Origin: a virus
Length of the DNA: 20,413 nucleotides
Virus record (IMG/VR): IMGVR_UViG_3300033153_008372
Coordinates: 1-20,413 of that record
Reading direction: 5' to 3' (one strand)
The notes beneath the pieces are model-generated. The model did not search any database, was not told where the DNA came from, and worked only from the letters and a program-made list of their open reading frames with translations. Below are positions 7,503-14,892 of this stretch, in pieces (the first letter of the stretch is position 1; each line of letters opens with the position of its first letter). Both the position numbers and the translations under genes were made by a program.

Positions 7503-7737
7503 CATAAATAACAGGCCCTGACGATACTATATTTGGGTTATGAGTTGTGGAGATTTCATCTTGAGACAATTCCTTACCAGAATTATCACATGTTCCTGGA
7601 TAACCATTAATTAGAAATAGACATCCCTCTGCATGGTAATATACAAATTTTTCCAAACGTGATTTATATATAGCTTTGCACCCTAAACCACAAATAGGAC
7701 AGTTATATCGAGTGATCGTTCCATTGATAAATGCCAT
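7492..7737 (-). CDS. Small putative zinc-binding protein
   Basis: I do not recognise this 81-residue protein. It contains NCPICGLGCKAIY near residues 12-24, a CxxCxxxC arrangement like half of a zinc ribbon. A later HAEGC and GTCDNSG could complete a metal site. A second in-frame ATG one codon upstream (7740) exists. GGAG lies six bases before the chosen ATG and three before the other. The stop codon lies within the loop of the hairpin at 7480-7502. No membrane segment is convincing, although residues 40-46 are hydrophobic. Confidence 0.6.
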   Translation of the reverse strand: MAFINGTITRYNCPICGLGCKAIYKSRLEKFVYYHAEGCLFLINGYPGTCDNSGKELSQDEISTTHNPNIVSSGPVIYEGF

Positions 7738-7740
7738 CAT

Positions 7741-7851
7741 TTCTCCATGAGACTTTATACACTATTAAATTGAGTTTTAGTATGCGGGATCGGACAACCA
7801 ATTTATTAGACTGGGACTGTTTCAGCTTTATATTCCTACCCGCAAATTATG
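7741..7851 (-). other. Intergenic spacer with long-range inverted repeat
   Basis: This 111-base gap downstream of the SSB gene is one of the few clear spacers. It carries TGCGGG/CCCGCA (7783-7788 and 7839-7844) flanking a 50-base interior that has a short direct repeat, GACTGGGACTG. It is less A/T-biased than the flanking genes. I see no U-tract for a classic terminator. A weak -10-like TGTATAAAG lies at its downstream end on the minus strand without a good -35. It may be a structured leader or an operon boundary. Confidence 0.3.
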
Positions 7852-8955
7852 TTATTTCTTTTTACGTTTCTTTACAACCTTAGTTTTGGAAGCATTCATT
7901 TCATCAATTGCTTCTTCAACATCTTCATATTCTTCCTCACAAAGAAGTTTATCTTGTTTAGATTCTTTTTTCATAACTTTAACACCCAGAATCTTTGCGA
8001 GTTTCTTTTTCTTTTTAAAAGACAAATCTTCAAGAAGGTCTTCTACATCTTCATCTTCATCTTCATCTTCGTTTTCTTCTTCATCTTCATCTTCATCTTC
8101 ATCTTCATCTTCATCTTCATCTTCGTTTTCTTCATCGTCATCTTCGTTTTCTTCATCGTCATCTTCGTTTTCTTCATCTTCTTCATCTTCTTCATCCATG
8201 TCATCGTCATCCAGAAGGGCTATTGTTTTAATTTCTTCATAAGATAATATTTCAAGAAACTCATCAAGGGGGACACTTGCTTGATCAAGTATCTCATCTG
8301 AAATAGGCTCTTCACGACCAAGAAGTTTATACCCCTCAAACCGTGTCATTACTCCTTTTCCTTTTTTCTCAAATTCAATTGTCTTACCATTATCGGGATC
8401 AGCAAATGCATCATAACCACCAGTTCTACGGTTTCTGGAAACCGCAATTATATTTGCTTCAGTTGTATAATGTGAAGCTTCCCAAACCTGAATACCTTTT
8501 GCTTCCTCTTTTGGATTATCATAACAAATAATATAATAGACAACCCTTCGTTTTGGAAATAACGCTTTTAAAGCTTGCTCATTATGACCTTCTGTATTTT
8601 GAAGTTTTTCAGCGGCTTCACAAATAGGGCATTTTTTATCAAAATTTCGGGCAGGGCAAAGAACAGAACATTTGTTGGTACCAACATATGTATGTGCCCA
8701 AACATCAATATTATATGCAGCAGTGCCTTCTTTAACATTAGGATGATTATCACCGGCAATAAAAGGGATGATATCAATACAATGATCCCCTTCTTTACAA
8801 TAAAATTGGGGAAGTTTACAATCATCTGAAATATATGTTTTAAAACCAATACCATCTTTTGTATTGTAAGAAGCTTTGGTTCTTTCCATCAAAGAGTCTT
8901 TTGCTTTCTTGCCAAGTTTTTTACGGAATGCACTTATTTTTTTACTTTTCGCCAT
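7852..8955 (-). CDS. gp32-like single-stranded DNA-binding protein with acidic linker and SAP/HeH-like C-terminus
   Basis: The 367-residue protein has a basic N-terminus, then a core with CSVLCPARNFDKKCPIC (C96, C100, C109, C112) that resembles the zinc site in the OB core of T4 gp32-type SSBs. It would coat ssDNA during replication and recombination. Residues 249-310 are nearly all Asp/Glu with a few Asn. In gp32-type SSBs an acidic tail usually ends the protein and contacts partners. Here it is followed by a module at 305-340 (LLEDLSFKKKKKLAKILGVK...) that looks like a SAP/HeH fold, and by a strongly basic end (KKRKKK). That module resembles the repeats in the protein at 19323-20413. The spacing from the downstream gene makes the SSB the last gene before a 111-base gap. 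Confidence 0.8.
   Translation of the reverse strand: MAKSKKISAFRKKLGKKAKDSLMERTKASYNTKDGIGFKTYISDDCKLPQFYCKEGDHCIDIIPFIAGDNHPNVKEGTAAYNIDVWAHTYVGTNKCSVLCPARNFDKKCPICEAAEKLQNTEGHNEQALKALFPKRRVVYYIICYDNPKEEAKGIQVWEASHYTTEANIIAVSRNRRTGGYDAFADPDNGKTIEFEKKGKGVMTRFEGYKLLGREEPISDEILDQASVPLDEFLEILSYEEIKTIALLDDDDMDEEDEEDEENEDDDEENEDDDEENEDEDEDEDEDEDEDEEENEDEDEDEDVEDLLEDLSFKKKKKLAKILGVKVMKKESKQDKLLCEEEYEDVEEAIDEMNASKTKVVKKRKKK
8046..8211 (-). repeat. Asp/Glu-coding hexanucleotide-like tandem repeat in the SSB gene
   Basis: On the plus strand the stretch is built from tcatct/tcttca units with interspersed cgttttcttcatcgtcatctt blocks, and it encodes the acidic linker of the SSB. The block encoding ENEDDDE recurs in tandem, which suggests expansion by slippage or unequal recombination. 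Confidence 0.8.
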
Positions 8956-8975
8956 TTTACTTAATTCCCTTTTAA

Positions 8976-9251
8976 TTACATTAATGGTTTTATTGCTGCG
9001 CCTTTAAACCCTTCTGCAACATATCCTTTATTAAAATCAGGTTGTTTAATAACTGGTTCTGAATCAATTTCTATTCTGGACACATCCATCCATCTTGAAT
9101 CTGGCAATGTTCCGTCTTCTTTAATTTTCGGAGTGATAATAACCTGAATACAACCGTAAAGATCAAAACTGATTGAAGTTACAACACCAGAAATACCAGT
9201 TACTTTGTCAGTCCTTTTTCTTCCCAACATGTCTAAATGCTTTTTAATCAT
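8976..9251 (-). CDS. Conserved phage protein of unknown function
   Basis: The 91-residue protein contains KVTGISGVVTSISFDLYGCI near residues 16-35 and DSRWMDVSRIEIDSEPV near 51-67. I recognise this pattern (VTG..GV.TSI...LYGC.Q, then D.RW.DV.RL) from small conserved phage proteins annotated as hypothetical, probably a small beta-fold. No enzyme motif is visible. The site before the ATG is only a run of A/G. The second Met (residue 8) lacks any site. It lies between the SSB and a zinc-binding small protein. Confidence 0.75.
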   Translation of the reverse strand: MIKKHLDMLGRKRTDKVTGISGVVTSISFDLYGCIQVIITPKIKEDGTLPDSRWMDVSRIEIDSEPVIKQPDFNKGYVAEGFKGAAIKPLM

Positions 9252-9269
9252 TTTTCTTTTTTCTTTTAA

Positions 9270-9563
9270 TTAAAATAATTCTTGTTCAAGCAGTAATTCA
9301 TCACATTTTTTAATAACGACTTCTGAGTCCCATTGTTTATCTTTAATATGATCAGCAATACTTATTGCTTGATCTACCTGGGTATTTGAATACGTTGTTG
9401 GATGCCTCAAAATATCCATAAAGCAATTTTTATGGTAGTATATCTTATTTTTTGAATAGATGCCCCAATCATCTATACAATTTAAGTCATTTATATTGAC
9501 ATATTCGTTACACAAACAGCATTTCTTTTTTCCATTAAAAAGAGAAGCAATAAATCTTTTCAT
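9270..9563 (-). CDS. Small putative zinc-binding protein
   Basis: I do not recognise this 97-residue protein. It has CCLCNEYV near residues 15-22 and YYHKNC near 42-47, a CxxC...HxxC arrangement like a small treble-clef or LIM-like zinc site. The C-terminal half is acidic and helical. Its ATG overlaps the stop of the upstream UvsY-like gene as ATGA, so the two are likely co-translated. Confidence 0.65.
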   Translation of the reverse strand: MKRFIASLFNGKKKCCLCNEYVNINDLNCIDDWGIYSKNKIYYHKNCFMDILRHPTTYSNTQVDQAISIADHIKDKQWDSEVVIKKCDELLLEQELF

Positions 9564-10075
9564 TGTTTGTGCTCCTTTTTCTTTTTCCTTTTAATTAAAC
9601 GTGTGCTTTTATTTAACTTCTTAACCATTTTTTTCTTTTTACTCGTTTCAACTTCTTGTTTAGCATCAGATGAAATTCGTGGACTACTCCAATAACCAGA
9701 AAGATAAAGTTTAGCAAGATGTTCCAGTGCTGATTTTTTATGTTCAAATGCTTGTTTAGCAGAACCAAATATCTCAGCTTCATACTTTAACTGTAACCAC
9801 TTATCAATAGCTTTAATGACTTTCTTATCCGTTTTGATAACAGCATCAACAGAAGCAACCGTTATCTTATCAATGCTGAATTTCCCAGGATCAGCAAGAA
9901 TTGATTTGTTAAGTTCCGCTTTCACAATCTCAATATTTTCTTTTGCCCTATCACGAAGTAAATTAGCATTTGCAAATTCATCAGAATATTTAAGGAATAA
10001 ACCGGCTTGTCTCTGCCATTCCCAATCAAGGGAATGTTTGGCAATCTCCAAGTCTTTTTGATAACCATCTTCCAT
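9560..10075 (-). CDS. Putative UvsY-like recombination mediator
   Basis: The 171-residue, mainly helical protein has a Lys-rich tail. The layout resembles T4 UvsY, which loads UvsX on gp32-covered ssDNA. Shared points are an early LFLKYSDEFANANLLRDRAK (compare the LYSKW segment in UvsY), a helix rich in Ala/Glu, a 'D..V.K....L' middle, and a late segment AKQAFEHKKSALEHLAKLYL with SGYW. The match is by pattern only, so the confidence is moderate. Location supports it, since RecA and the gp32-like SSB lie just downstream. A strong site (AAAGGAGGG) precedes the ATG. It may instead be a conserved phage coiled-coil protein of other function. Confidence 0.5.
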   Translation of the reverse strand: MEDGYQKDLEIAKHSLDWEWQRQAGLFLKYSDEFANANLLRDRAKENIEIVKAELNKSILADPGKFSIDKITVASVDAVIKTDKKVIKAIDKWLQLKYEAEIFGSAKQAFEHKKSALEHLAKLYLSGYWSSPRISSDAKQEVETSKKKKMVKKLNKSTRLIKRKKKKEHKQ

Positions 10076-10098
10076 TGATATTTCCCTCCTTTATATAT

Positions 10099-10341
10099 TT
10101 AAAGAAATTTATCCATTTTTTTAAGAATTGTTTTTACTATATCTCTAACTTGAGTACCTGATAACTTTTTACCTTCACCATCAAAACAAATAGGCACTGC
10201 TTCCATTAAAAATTTCTCAGTATGATCTCTACCCATTTCTTTTTCTCTAATATAATAGAGTGCTTTATCTATTAGTGGAGACTTCTCTTCCTTAACTTCT
10301 TTAATATCTAACCATTTTTTAAAATATTTAAAATCATTCAT
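10099..10341 (-). CDS. Hypothetical small protein
   Basis: I do not recognise this 80-residue charged, helical protein with the segment MEAVPICFDGEGKKLSGTQV. GAGGGAAATATAAC precedes the ATG. It follows the clamp-loader gene after a 62-base gap that holds a promoter-like sequence, and it may therefore be the first gene of the run that continues through the UvsY-like, SSB and RecA genes. No cysteine cluster, signal or membrane segment is visible. Confidence 0.6.
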   Translation of the reverse strand: MNDFKYFKKWLDIKEVKEEKSPLIDKALYYIREKEMGRDHTEKFLMEAVPICFDGEGKKLSGTQVRDIVKTILKKMDKFL

Positions 10342-10371
10342 TGTTATATTTCCCTCTTTTATTTATGATAT

Positions 10372-10400
10372 ATGATATCACATAGAGATAAGGAATACAA
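10372..10400 (-). promoter_or_regulatory. Candidate sigma70-type promoter
   Basis: On the minus strand TTGTAT (-35-like, 10395-10400) is followed after 17 bases by TGA-TATCAT, an extended -10-like element (10372-10377). It sits in the 62-base gap before the gene at 10099-10341. The -35 matches the consensus weakly. The overlapping palindrome TGATATCA could also be an operator. Confidence 0.35.
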
Positions 10401-10403
10401 GCA

Positions 10404-11327
10404 TTATGTATTAATAGCTTCAAAACAATCTTTGATAAATTTTGGCTTTCCACCGTCAAAATAATTATCTGAAAATATATCAATAATAACAGCAGCTTTT
10501 ATGTTCCCTCTATTTAAAAGTATACCACCCATTATGTTTAATATATGCCTTCTAACAGATTCAGGGTCAGTAACCGTGATAGCTTTTATAGCATCAGCAA
10601 CTTGTTTCCATTTTGTCCCTTTATTCAACATCAACATGCACAATTCATATACACCACTTTCATCAGGAATTCCTGAAGAAACAACCTTCAACATCTGTTT
10701 CTCTTTTTTCATCCCTGACACAGCATCTAAAAGTTTTAAAGCATCCCTGGAAGCACCATAAGAATTTTCTATGATAGTATTTTTAACTTCTTTAGGGAAT
10801 TTTTTGATTCTTTCTTTTTTCAGAATCCTGTCAATAAGTTTTGACATTTGCTTTGTATTGAGCGGTGTTGTTTCAACTATTGTTGCCCTTGACCGCAAAG
10901 CCCTAATTAATTTCTCAGGATTTGTTGTGCAAAGGAAAAAGAAGGTTTTCTTAGGAACATCCTCTAACATTTTTAAAGCAGCAGCCTGTCCCGTGGCTGT
11001 GATTTGGTGGCACTCATCAAGTAGGTATATCTTATTTCCACCTGTAAATGAATTGTTCTTTGAAGATGACCTGATTTCCCTTATTGTCCCTATGCCCCTA
11101 TCATCAGAAGCATTAAATTCATGAAAATCCATATCAGAACACTTTAATTTTTCTTTCATAATCCGGGCAATAGTCGTCTTACCTGTTCCACTTTCCCCAA
11201 TAAATAAAAACACTTTTGGAATGTCTTTCATATCTTTTTCAAGAATGTTTTCCAACATAGAAATAGCACCTTTATTTCCTGCTACTTCATCAAAATCTTT
11301 AGGTCTATACTTTAATGGTAAACTCAT
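10404..11327 (-). CDS. Clamp-loader AAA+ ATPase (RFC-small/DnaX-like)
   Basis: This is an AAA+ ATPase that would load the sliding clamp onto primed DNA. The 307-residue protein begins LPLKYRPKDFDEVAGN, then Walker A GESGTGKT (44-51), Walker B YLLDEC (D104, E105), sensor-1 TTN (134-136) and an arginine-finger region RALRSRAT (142-149, the SRC motif as SRA). The length is nearer to phage or archaeal RFC-small (T4 gp44-type) than to full DnaX. No zinc module is visible. A small partner subunit such as T4 gp62 is not evident here. The ATG overlaps the stop of the zinc-ribbon gene as ATGA. The polymerase and clamp genes are close upstream. Confidence 0.9.
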   Translation of the reverse strand: MSLPLKYRPKDFDEVAGNKGAISMLENILEKDMKDIPKVFLFIGESGTGKTTIARIMKEKLKCSDMDFHEFNASDDRGIGTIREIRSSSKNNSFTGGNKIYLLDECHQITATGQAAALKMLEDVPKKTFFFLCTTNPEKLIRALRSRATIVETTPLNTKQMSKLIDRILKKERIKKFPKEVKNTIIENSYGASRDALKLLDAVSGMKKEKQMLKVVSSGIPDESGVYELCMLMLNKGTKWKQVADAIKAITVTDPESVRRHILNIMGGILLNRGNIKAAVIIDIFSDNYFDGGKPKFIKDCFEAINT

Positions 11328-11635
11328 ATAACCTCCTTTCTAATATAATAAGAACCACAATTTCTACATCTCACAGAATAACAATTATCACCATCTTGAT
11401 TTAAATAAGGATTACTACAATCTTGCACATCACCTCCACATAATTTACAAAAATGTTTAGGTGGAATCCATCCTAATTTAATCAATGCTTGTCTTATTTC
11501 TAATTCTTTTAAATCCATTATGTCATAGCTTGTGATTGTTTTTGTACCATCATAAACACTGTAATTTATCATCCTAATTTCATCTTTACCTACTATTTTC
11601 ACATCTGTTTCAAAACTGACTTCATTCATATTCAT
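11324..11635 (-). CDS. Small zinc-ribbon protein
   Basis: I do not recognise this 103-residue protein. The C-terminal part holds FCKLCGGDVQDC and then VRCRNCGSYY, two CxxC knuckles that could form a zinc ribbon. The N-terminal half is beta-rich with a helix (LKELEIRQALIKLGW). It overlaps the end of the polymerase gene by 14 bases and the clamp-loader start by four bases, so the three are probably coupled. GGAG lies close before the first ATG. A second in-frame ATG two codons downstream has better spacing. It could act as a transcription factor or an accessory replisome protein, but this is not shown. Confidence 0.6.
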   Translation of the reverse strand: MNMNEVSFETDVKIVGKDEIRMINYSVYDGTKTITSYDIMDLKELEIRQALIKLGWIPPKHFCKLCGGDVQDCSNPYLNQDGDNCYSVRCRNCGSYYIRKEVI

Positions 11636-12482
11636 TCATCTCCGCAAAATTTCCATTGACTTTAGACACATCTATATCAATGCCAAAAGGCACATTAATC
11701 CATTTAAATTTTTTCAACACATCAACCTCACAAACCCTTTTAATTATTTTTACAACATGCTTTGTTTCTGAAAGAGGTCCATCAAGAACCATACTGTCGT
11801 GAATCTGTCCAATGAATTTTGTTTCCCATTTTTCTCTATGAGAAATCTTTATGCATTTATTCAGACACCAAAGAAGGATATGAAATGCCGTACTTTGAAC
11901 CGGATAATTTGTTATTTGTTTTTTATCCAGCATCCCTTTGAAAATAAATCCGAATTTAGTTTCTATTTGTCCGGTTCTTTCAAATTCTTTTCTTGTTTCA
12001 TCTTTCCATTTTGTATAAACTTTAAAACGATCATTCCACAAGATATCTTCACATTCTTGACAGTGCTTTTCAAACTTTTTGTATGTCGTGATGCCCTTAG
12101 ACTTTAAATGCTGTTTGACAGTGACTTTAGAGTTGTTTAAACATAAATCAAAACAGTTTTCTATAAGATTAGGAGCGCATGATCCATAATAGTCACCATA
12201 AAACTGCGGGAATGTCCACCCATTTTTTATAAAGAACCTTAACATTTTAGAAACTTCATCTTCTTCCAACATAAAAATATCTCTTGTAAAGTCTCTATGC
12301 ATATCTGCATGTGGATCTTGGAGATAATTTATAAATACGGGATCTTGATGATATATTGCAGAAGTGCAAACCTCAACACCAGAAAAATCAAATTCATAAA
12401 GCATATTTCCTGGGGAGGGTTTCATACCACCTCTAACAATCCTTTTTGCAAATACATCCCTCTTTGGATTGTTCTGGCCATT
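11622..12482 (-). CDS. polA: DNA polymerase (family A), exon 2: palm and fingers
   Basis: The exon encodes residues 557-842 of the spliced polymerase. It opens NGQNNPKRDVFAKRIVRGG, the second half of the conserved 'SSxxPNxQNxPKR' region. Motif A is YEFDFSGVEV (D588, the DYSQIEL position). Motif B is R-FFI-K followed by FPQFYGDYYG. NYPVQSTAF follows, and motif C is IGQIHDSMVL. The second Asp/Glu of the usual HDE is Ser here. An open frame extends upstream to ATG 12578, but the 32 codons between 12578 and 12483 lie in the intron core and should not be translated in the mature mRNA. The exon boundary comes from the intron pairings described in the intron entry. Confidence 0.88.
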   Translation of the reverse strand, partial: NGQNNPKRDVFAKRIVRGGMKPSPGNMLYEFDFSGVEVCTSAIYHQDPVFINYLQDPHADMHRDFTRDIFMLEEDEVSKMLRFFIKNGWTFPQFYGDYYGSCAPNLIENCFDLCLNNSKVTVKQHLKSKGITTYKKFEKHCQECEDILWNDRFKVYTKWKDETRKEFERTGQIETKFGFIFKGMLDKKQITNYPVQSTAFHILLWCLNKCIKISHREKWETKFIGQIHDSMVLDGPLSETKHVVKIIKRVCEVDVLKKFKWINVPFGIDIDVSKVNGNFAEMNEYE

Positions 12483-13217
12483 CTTAACTGTTATAAGATT
12501 CGTTAAATCTTCTGGCATTGCTGCCAGTGTCGGACTATATCTTATCACTAAAAAGTGATCCAGGCGTTTCGATGTCACTTAACACCTACTTCCGAAACGG
12601 AATAGTCTCTGCACTTTCTCTTTAATCTGGCATGTAGTCTTACATGGTCCCCTAAAGTCATCATTTGCAAATTTGTAATATCATTATTATTTTTAATTTG
12701 GTCTTTATGATGTATACAATAACCAGCTGGTATTTCTGTTAAAAGATTCCAAAGGCAGTATATATAAGAATGTTCATATATATAATTACTACCTTTTCTT
12801 CCAGTATACCAATCTGGTTTAAGAACAAGAGTTCTCTTACCTTTTCTAACACATTTTCCTGTTTTATAAGATGGGCTATTTTTTCCTTTTTTTCCATACA
12901 TAGGATTATTTTTCCCAATCCTTGATCTTGAGTAATTTTTCTTTTTTCTTACTATACGTTCTTTTCTTGAAAAATTCTTCCCAATAACATTTTGAGTATG
13001 TTTAGGAGTACCACCTACATAATCAGTAATCTGTTGTAATGTAAGCTCTGATTCTTTAAATAATCTACAAATTTCTGGTTTAAGTTTCCATAATCTTTTT
13101 CTACTGCCCTTCATCATGCACCTCTTATGGTGGGTATGAGAACGATTAAAGGCTTAGCTCAGTATTGCCCACATGGGGTTTCACTGAATTAACCTGGTTT
13201 AGCGAGCCCAATGTCTT
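12483..13217 (-). ncRNA. Group I intron (IA-like) interrupting the DNA polymerase gene
   Basis: The 735-nt intron core can be drawn from the minus strand. P1 pairs exon CGAACCU with GGGCUCG, with U.G at the splice site and one A.C mismatch. P10 pairs CAUU with exon-2 AAUG. P3 is CCAGG (13193-13197) with CCUGG (12560-12564). P4 is UCAGU/ACUGA and P5 is CCC-CAUGU-GGG. Q is AAUACUGAGCUAAGCC. P6 is CUUUAAU (13145-13151) with AUUAAAG (12620-12626). P7 is GACUAU (12602-12607) with AUAGUC (12533-12538), with R GUGCAGAGACUA and S AAGAUAUAGUCC. P8 is AUCACU/AGUGAU, and a UUCCG-UUU-CGGAA hairpin sits where P7.1 is expected. The intron ends in G (12483). The HNH gene loops out of P6. Confidence 0.92.
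12575..13117 (-). CDS. Intron-encoded HNH homing endonuclease
   Basis: The 180-residue protein would cut intron-less alleles of the polymerase gene and so spread the intron. An N-terminal helix-turn-helix-like segment (LTLQQITDYVGGTPKHTQNV, 26-45) is followed by NUMOD3-like GKNNPMYGKKGKNSPSY. The HNH core is YIYEHSYIYCLWN, then GYCIHHKDQIKNNNDITNLQ and LGDHVRLHA, with H116, H136-H137, N144/N145, H158 and H162. This is similar in plan to I-HmuI of SPO1. Its last codons (RDYSVSEVGVK) read through the R strand of P7 of the intron, so the gene and the ribozyme core share bases. Two adjacent ATGs are possible; AGAGGTG lies just upstream. The gene looks intact. Confidence 0.9.
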   Translation of the reverse strand: MMKGSRKRLWKLKPEICRLFKESELTLQQITDYVGGTPKHTQNVIGKNFSRKERIVRKKKNYSRSRIGKNNPMYGKKGKNSPSYKTGKCVRKGKRTLVLKPDWYTGRKGSNYIYEHSYIYCLWNLLTEIPAGYCIHHKDQIKNNNDITNLQMMTLGDHVRLHARLKRKCRDYSVSEVGVK

Positions 13218-14885
13218 AGGTTCGTAGGAACTTGACCTCAATGAACGGGGAATATGCAAAGCATAAGTCGGATGTAATTTCCCATTAGTATTATATCGTT
13301 TGAATTGTGAAATATAAGTACCACTTACTTTAGCAAGCTTTCTTCTTTCAAGTATATCTTTTATAATCCAATGATCAATACCAAGAAGTGTTTTGCCATC
13401 TGTTGCTGGTTTCCCTGTTTCTGTTCTGTTCTTTACTTCCATGCCCATTGTATTGTAAAGTAGTTCACCGATCTGCGCACTGGAATCTATATTAAAATCT
13501 TTTTTTGTTAATTTCTTATGTTTTTTTATCTCCTTTGATTTCATTATCTTTTTTTCAATCTTTGCAACCGTCTTAGCAATTTCTTTTTCTGATTTTTCAT
13601 AATGCTTTATATCTATATGCATACCGTTATGTTTAAGTTCTTCAAAAGAAATAAGTCCTTGATTGAAAAACTTTTGATTCCATTTAGGTATTTCTTTTTT
13701 CTGCTCAAGAAATAACTTCATTGTTAAATAACCATCATATCCAACATACAGAAGTTGTTCAGGAAGAGGCTGAAAGAACATCTTGTTATACATCCCTTCA
13801 CCAGAATCAATCCATTTTCCTGAAGCCTTTTCATATGAATGCAATCCCCACCGAACAAATGCTTGGTGCTTTAAACCACAAGAATTGGGACTTGCGTTTA
13901 TTAAATGTTGAGTAGTCATTGTGCACCACTTAACATTTATTTTTGATTTTAAATTAACCCTACTCCATCCCATTTCAAAGGGTCCATTATGTGCTATCTT
14001 AAATATCTTTTTATTTTTTAGAAAACATTTTTTCAATAATTTCTTAATTGTTTTTACTTGAAGCTTTGTGAAACCAGATTCAGAATGTTCAATAGCAAAA
14101 GAATGAGTTGTTAAATCTTTTTTTGTGATTGCTATTGAAGTTATTTTATGTCCAGATTGGTAATAATTTATACCGGTAGTTTCATAATCAAATGCTGCTG
14201 GTCCTTTATATTTCAAAAGGGAATTAAGAAATGAAACCACATCTTTGAAATCGTAAAGACTTGTTATCTTTTTTTCAGGATTAAATTTTGGAAATTTTGG
14301 AAGTTTTTTACATCGTTTTAAAGCACTCTCTAAGGAGCGTCGGAACTGAGATGATATGCAAGTATCCCATTTGTTTTTAAGGGCATAGGAGGGATGATAT
14401 AAGGGAAATACCCAACAATTAAGATCTTTATATGGAATCATCAATCCATCAAGTGTTGCAACCCCCGTATTTTTAAGGAAATCACCAAATAATACTTTGT
14501 TAGCATGAGTACCTAGAGATATGATTGCTTTGGGTTTTGATTCTTCTATGATACTAAATAATCTATCTCTACAACATTTAATTTGGGTATTAGAAGGTTC
14601 TTTTTTTACTTTACATGAAATAGCATGTTCAATATAAAAATCAGAATTAAGATCATAACCTAACATATCAAGTTGTTTTTCAAAATACCTTCCAGTATCC
14701 CCAGAGAAGGGAGAACCGTAATTATCATCTGAAGCAGTTGGGCAATCAGACAATATCAATATCTTTGTTTTTCCCTCCCCATGGGTTTTCATAAAAGGAG
14801 TTTTTGCATTTTTATATGCTTTGCATTTTTCACATTCAGCAGATATTCCAAGATCAACAGCTTCAAAAAGTGGTATTGTTCCCAT
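13218..14885 (-). CDS. polA: DNA polymerase (family A), exon 1: UDG-like domain, 3'-5' exonuclease, start of polymerase
   Basis: Exon 1 encodes 556 residues. Residues 1-190 are like an iron-sulphur uracil-DNA glycosylase (family 4/5-type): CEKC (18, 21), LSDCPTASDDNYGSPFSGD (46-62), C91/C104 and FPLYHPSYAL (160-169). A 3'-5' exonuclease follows: FDYETTG (D233, E235), IAHNGPFEMGW (N300, E304) and YVGYDGYLTMKLF (Y380, D384). Polymerase thumb and finger sequence then runs to RSLRSSSYEP, and the intron enters after the codon CCT. The open frame continues to 13146 inside the intron, but that tail is not exonic. UDG-exo-Pol fusions are known in SPO1-type phages. GAGGT precedes the ATG. The spliced product is 842 residues. 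Whether the UDG domain is active is unknown. Confidence 0.9.
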
Positions 14886-14892
14886 ATCTACC

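Noticed and set aside
7741-7851. preQ1 riboswitch or tRNA-like element
   Set aside because: I could not find the conserved preQ1 aptamer core or a cloverleaf in either orientation.
8046-8211. CRISPR-like or satellite array
   Set aside because: The units have no spacers and simply encode Asp/Glu in frame.
7849-8247. Plus-strand Phe/Ile-rich and Ser-rich frames opposite the acidic tract, which look like membrane or low-complexity proteins
   Set aside because: They are complementary readings of the Asp/Glu repeat and have no supporting start site.
12483-12578. A start at ATG 12578 for an independent 318-residue polymerase fragment
   Set aside because: The first 32 codons lie in the intron core (P8, P7', P9), and the intron pairings place the exon at 12482.
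13146-13217. The last 23 codons of the 579-residue frame as part of the polymerase
   Set aside because: They fall inside the intron and encode P1, P3, P4, P5 and Q.
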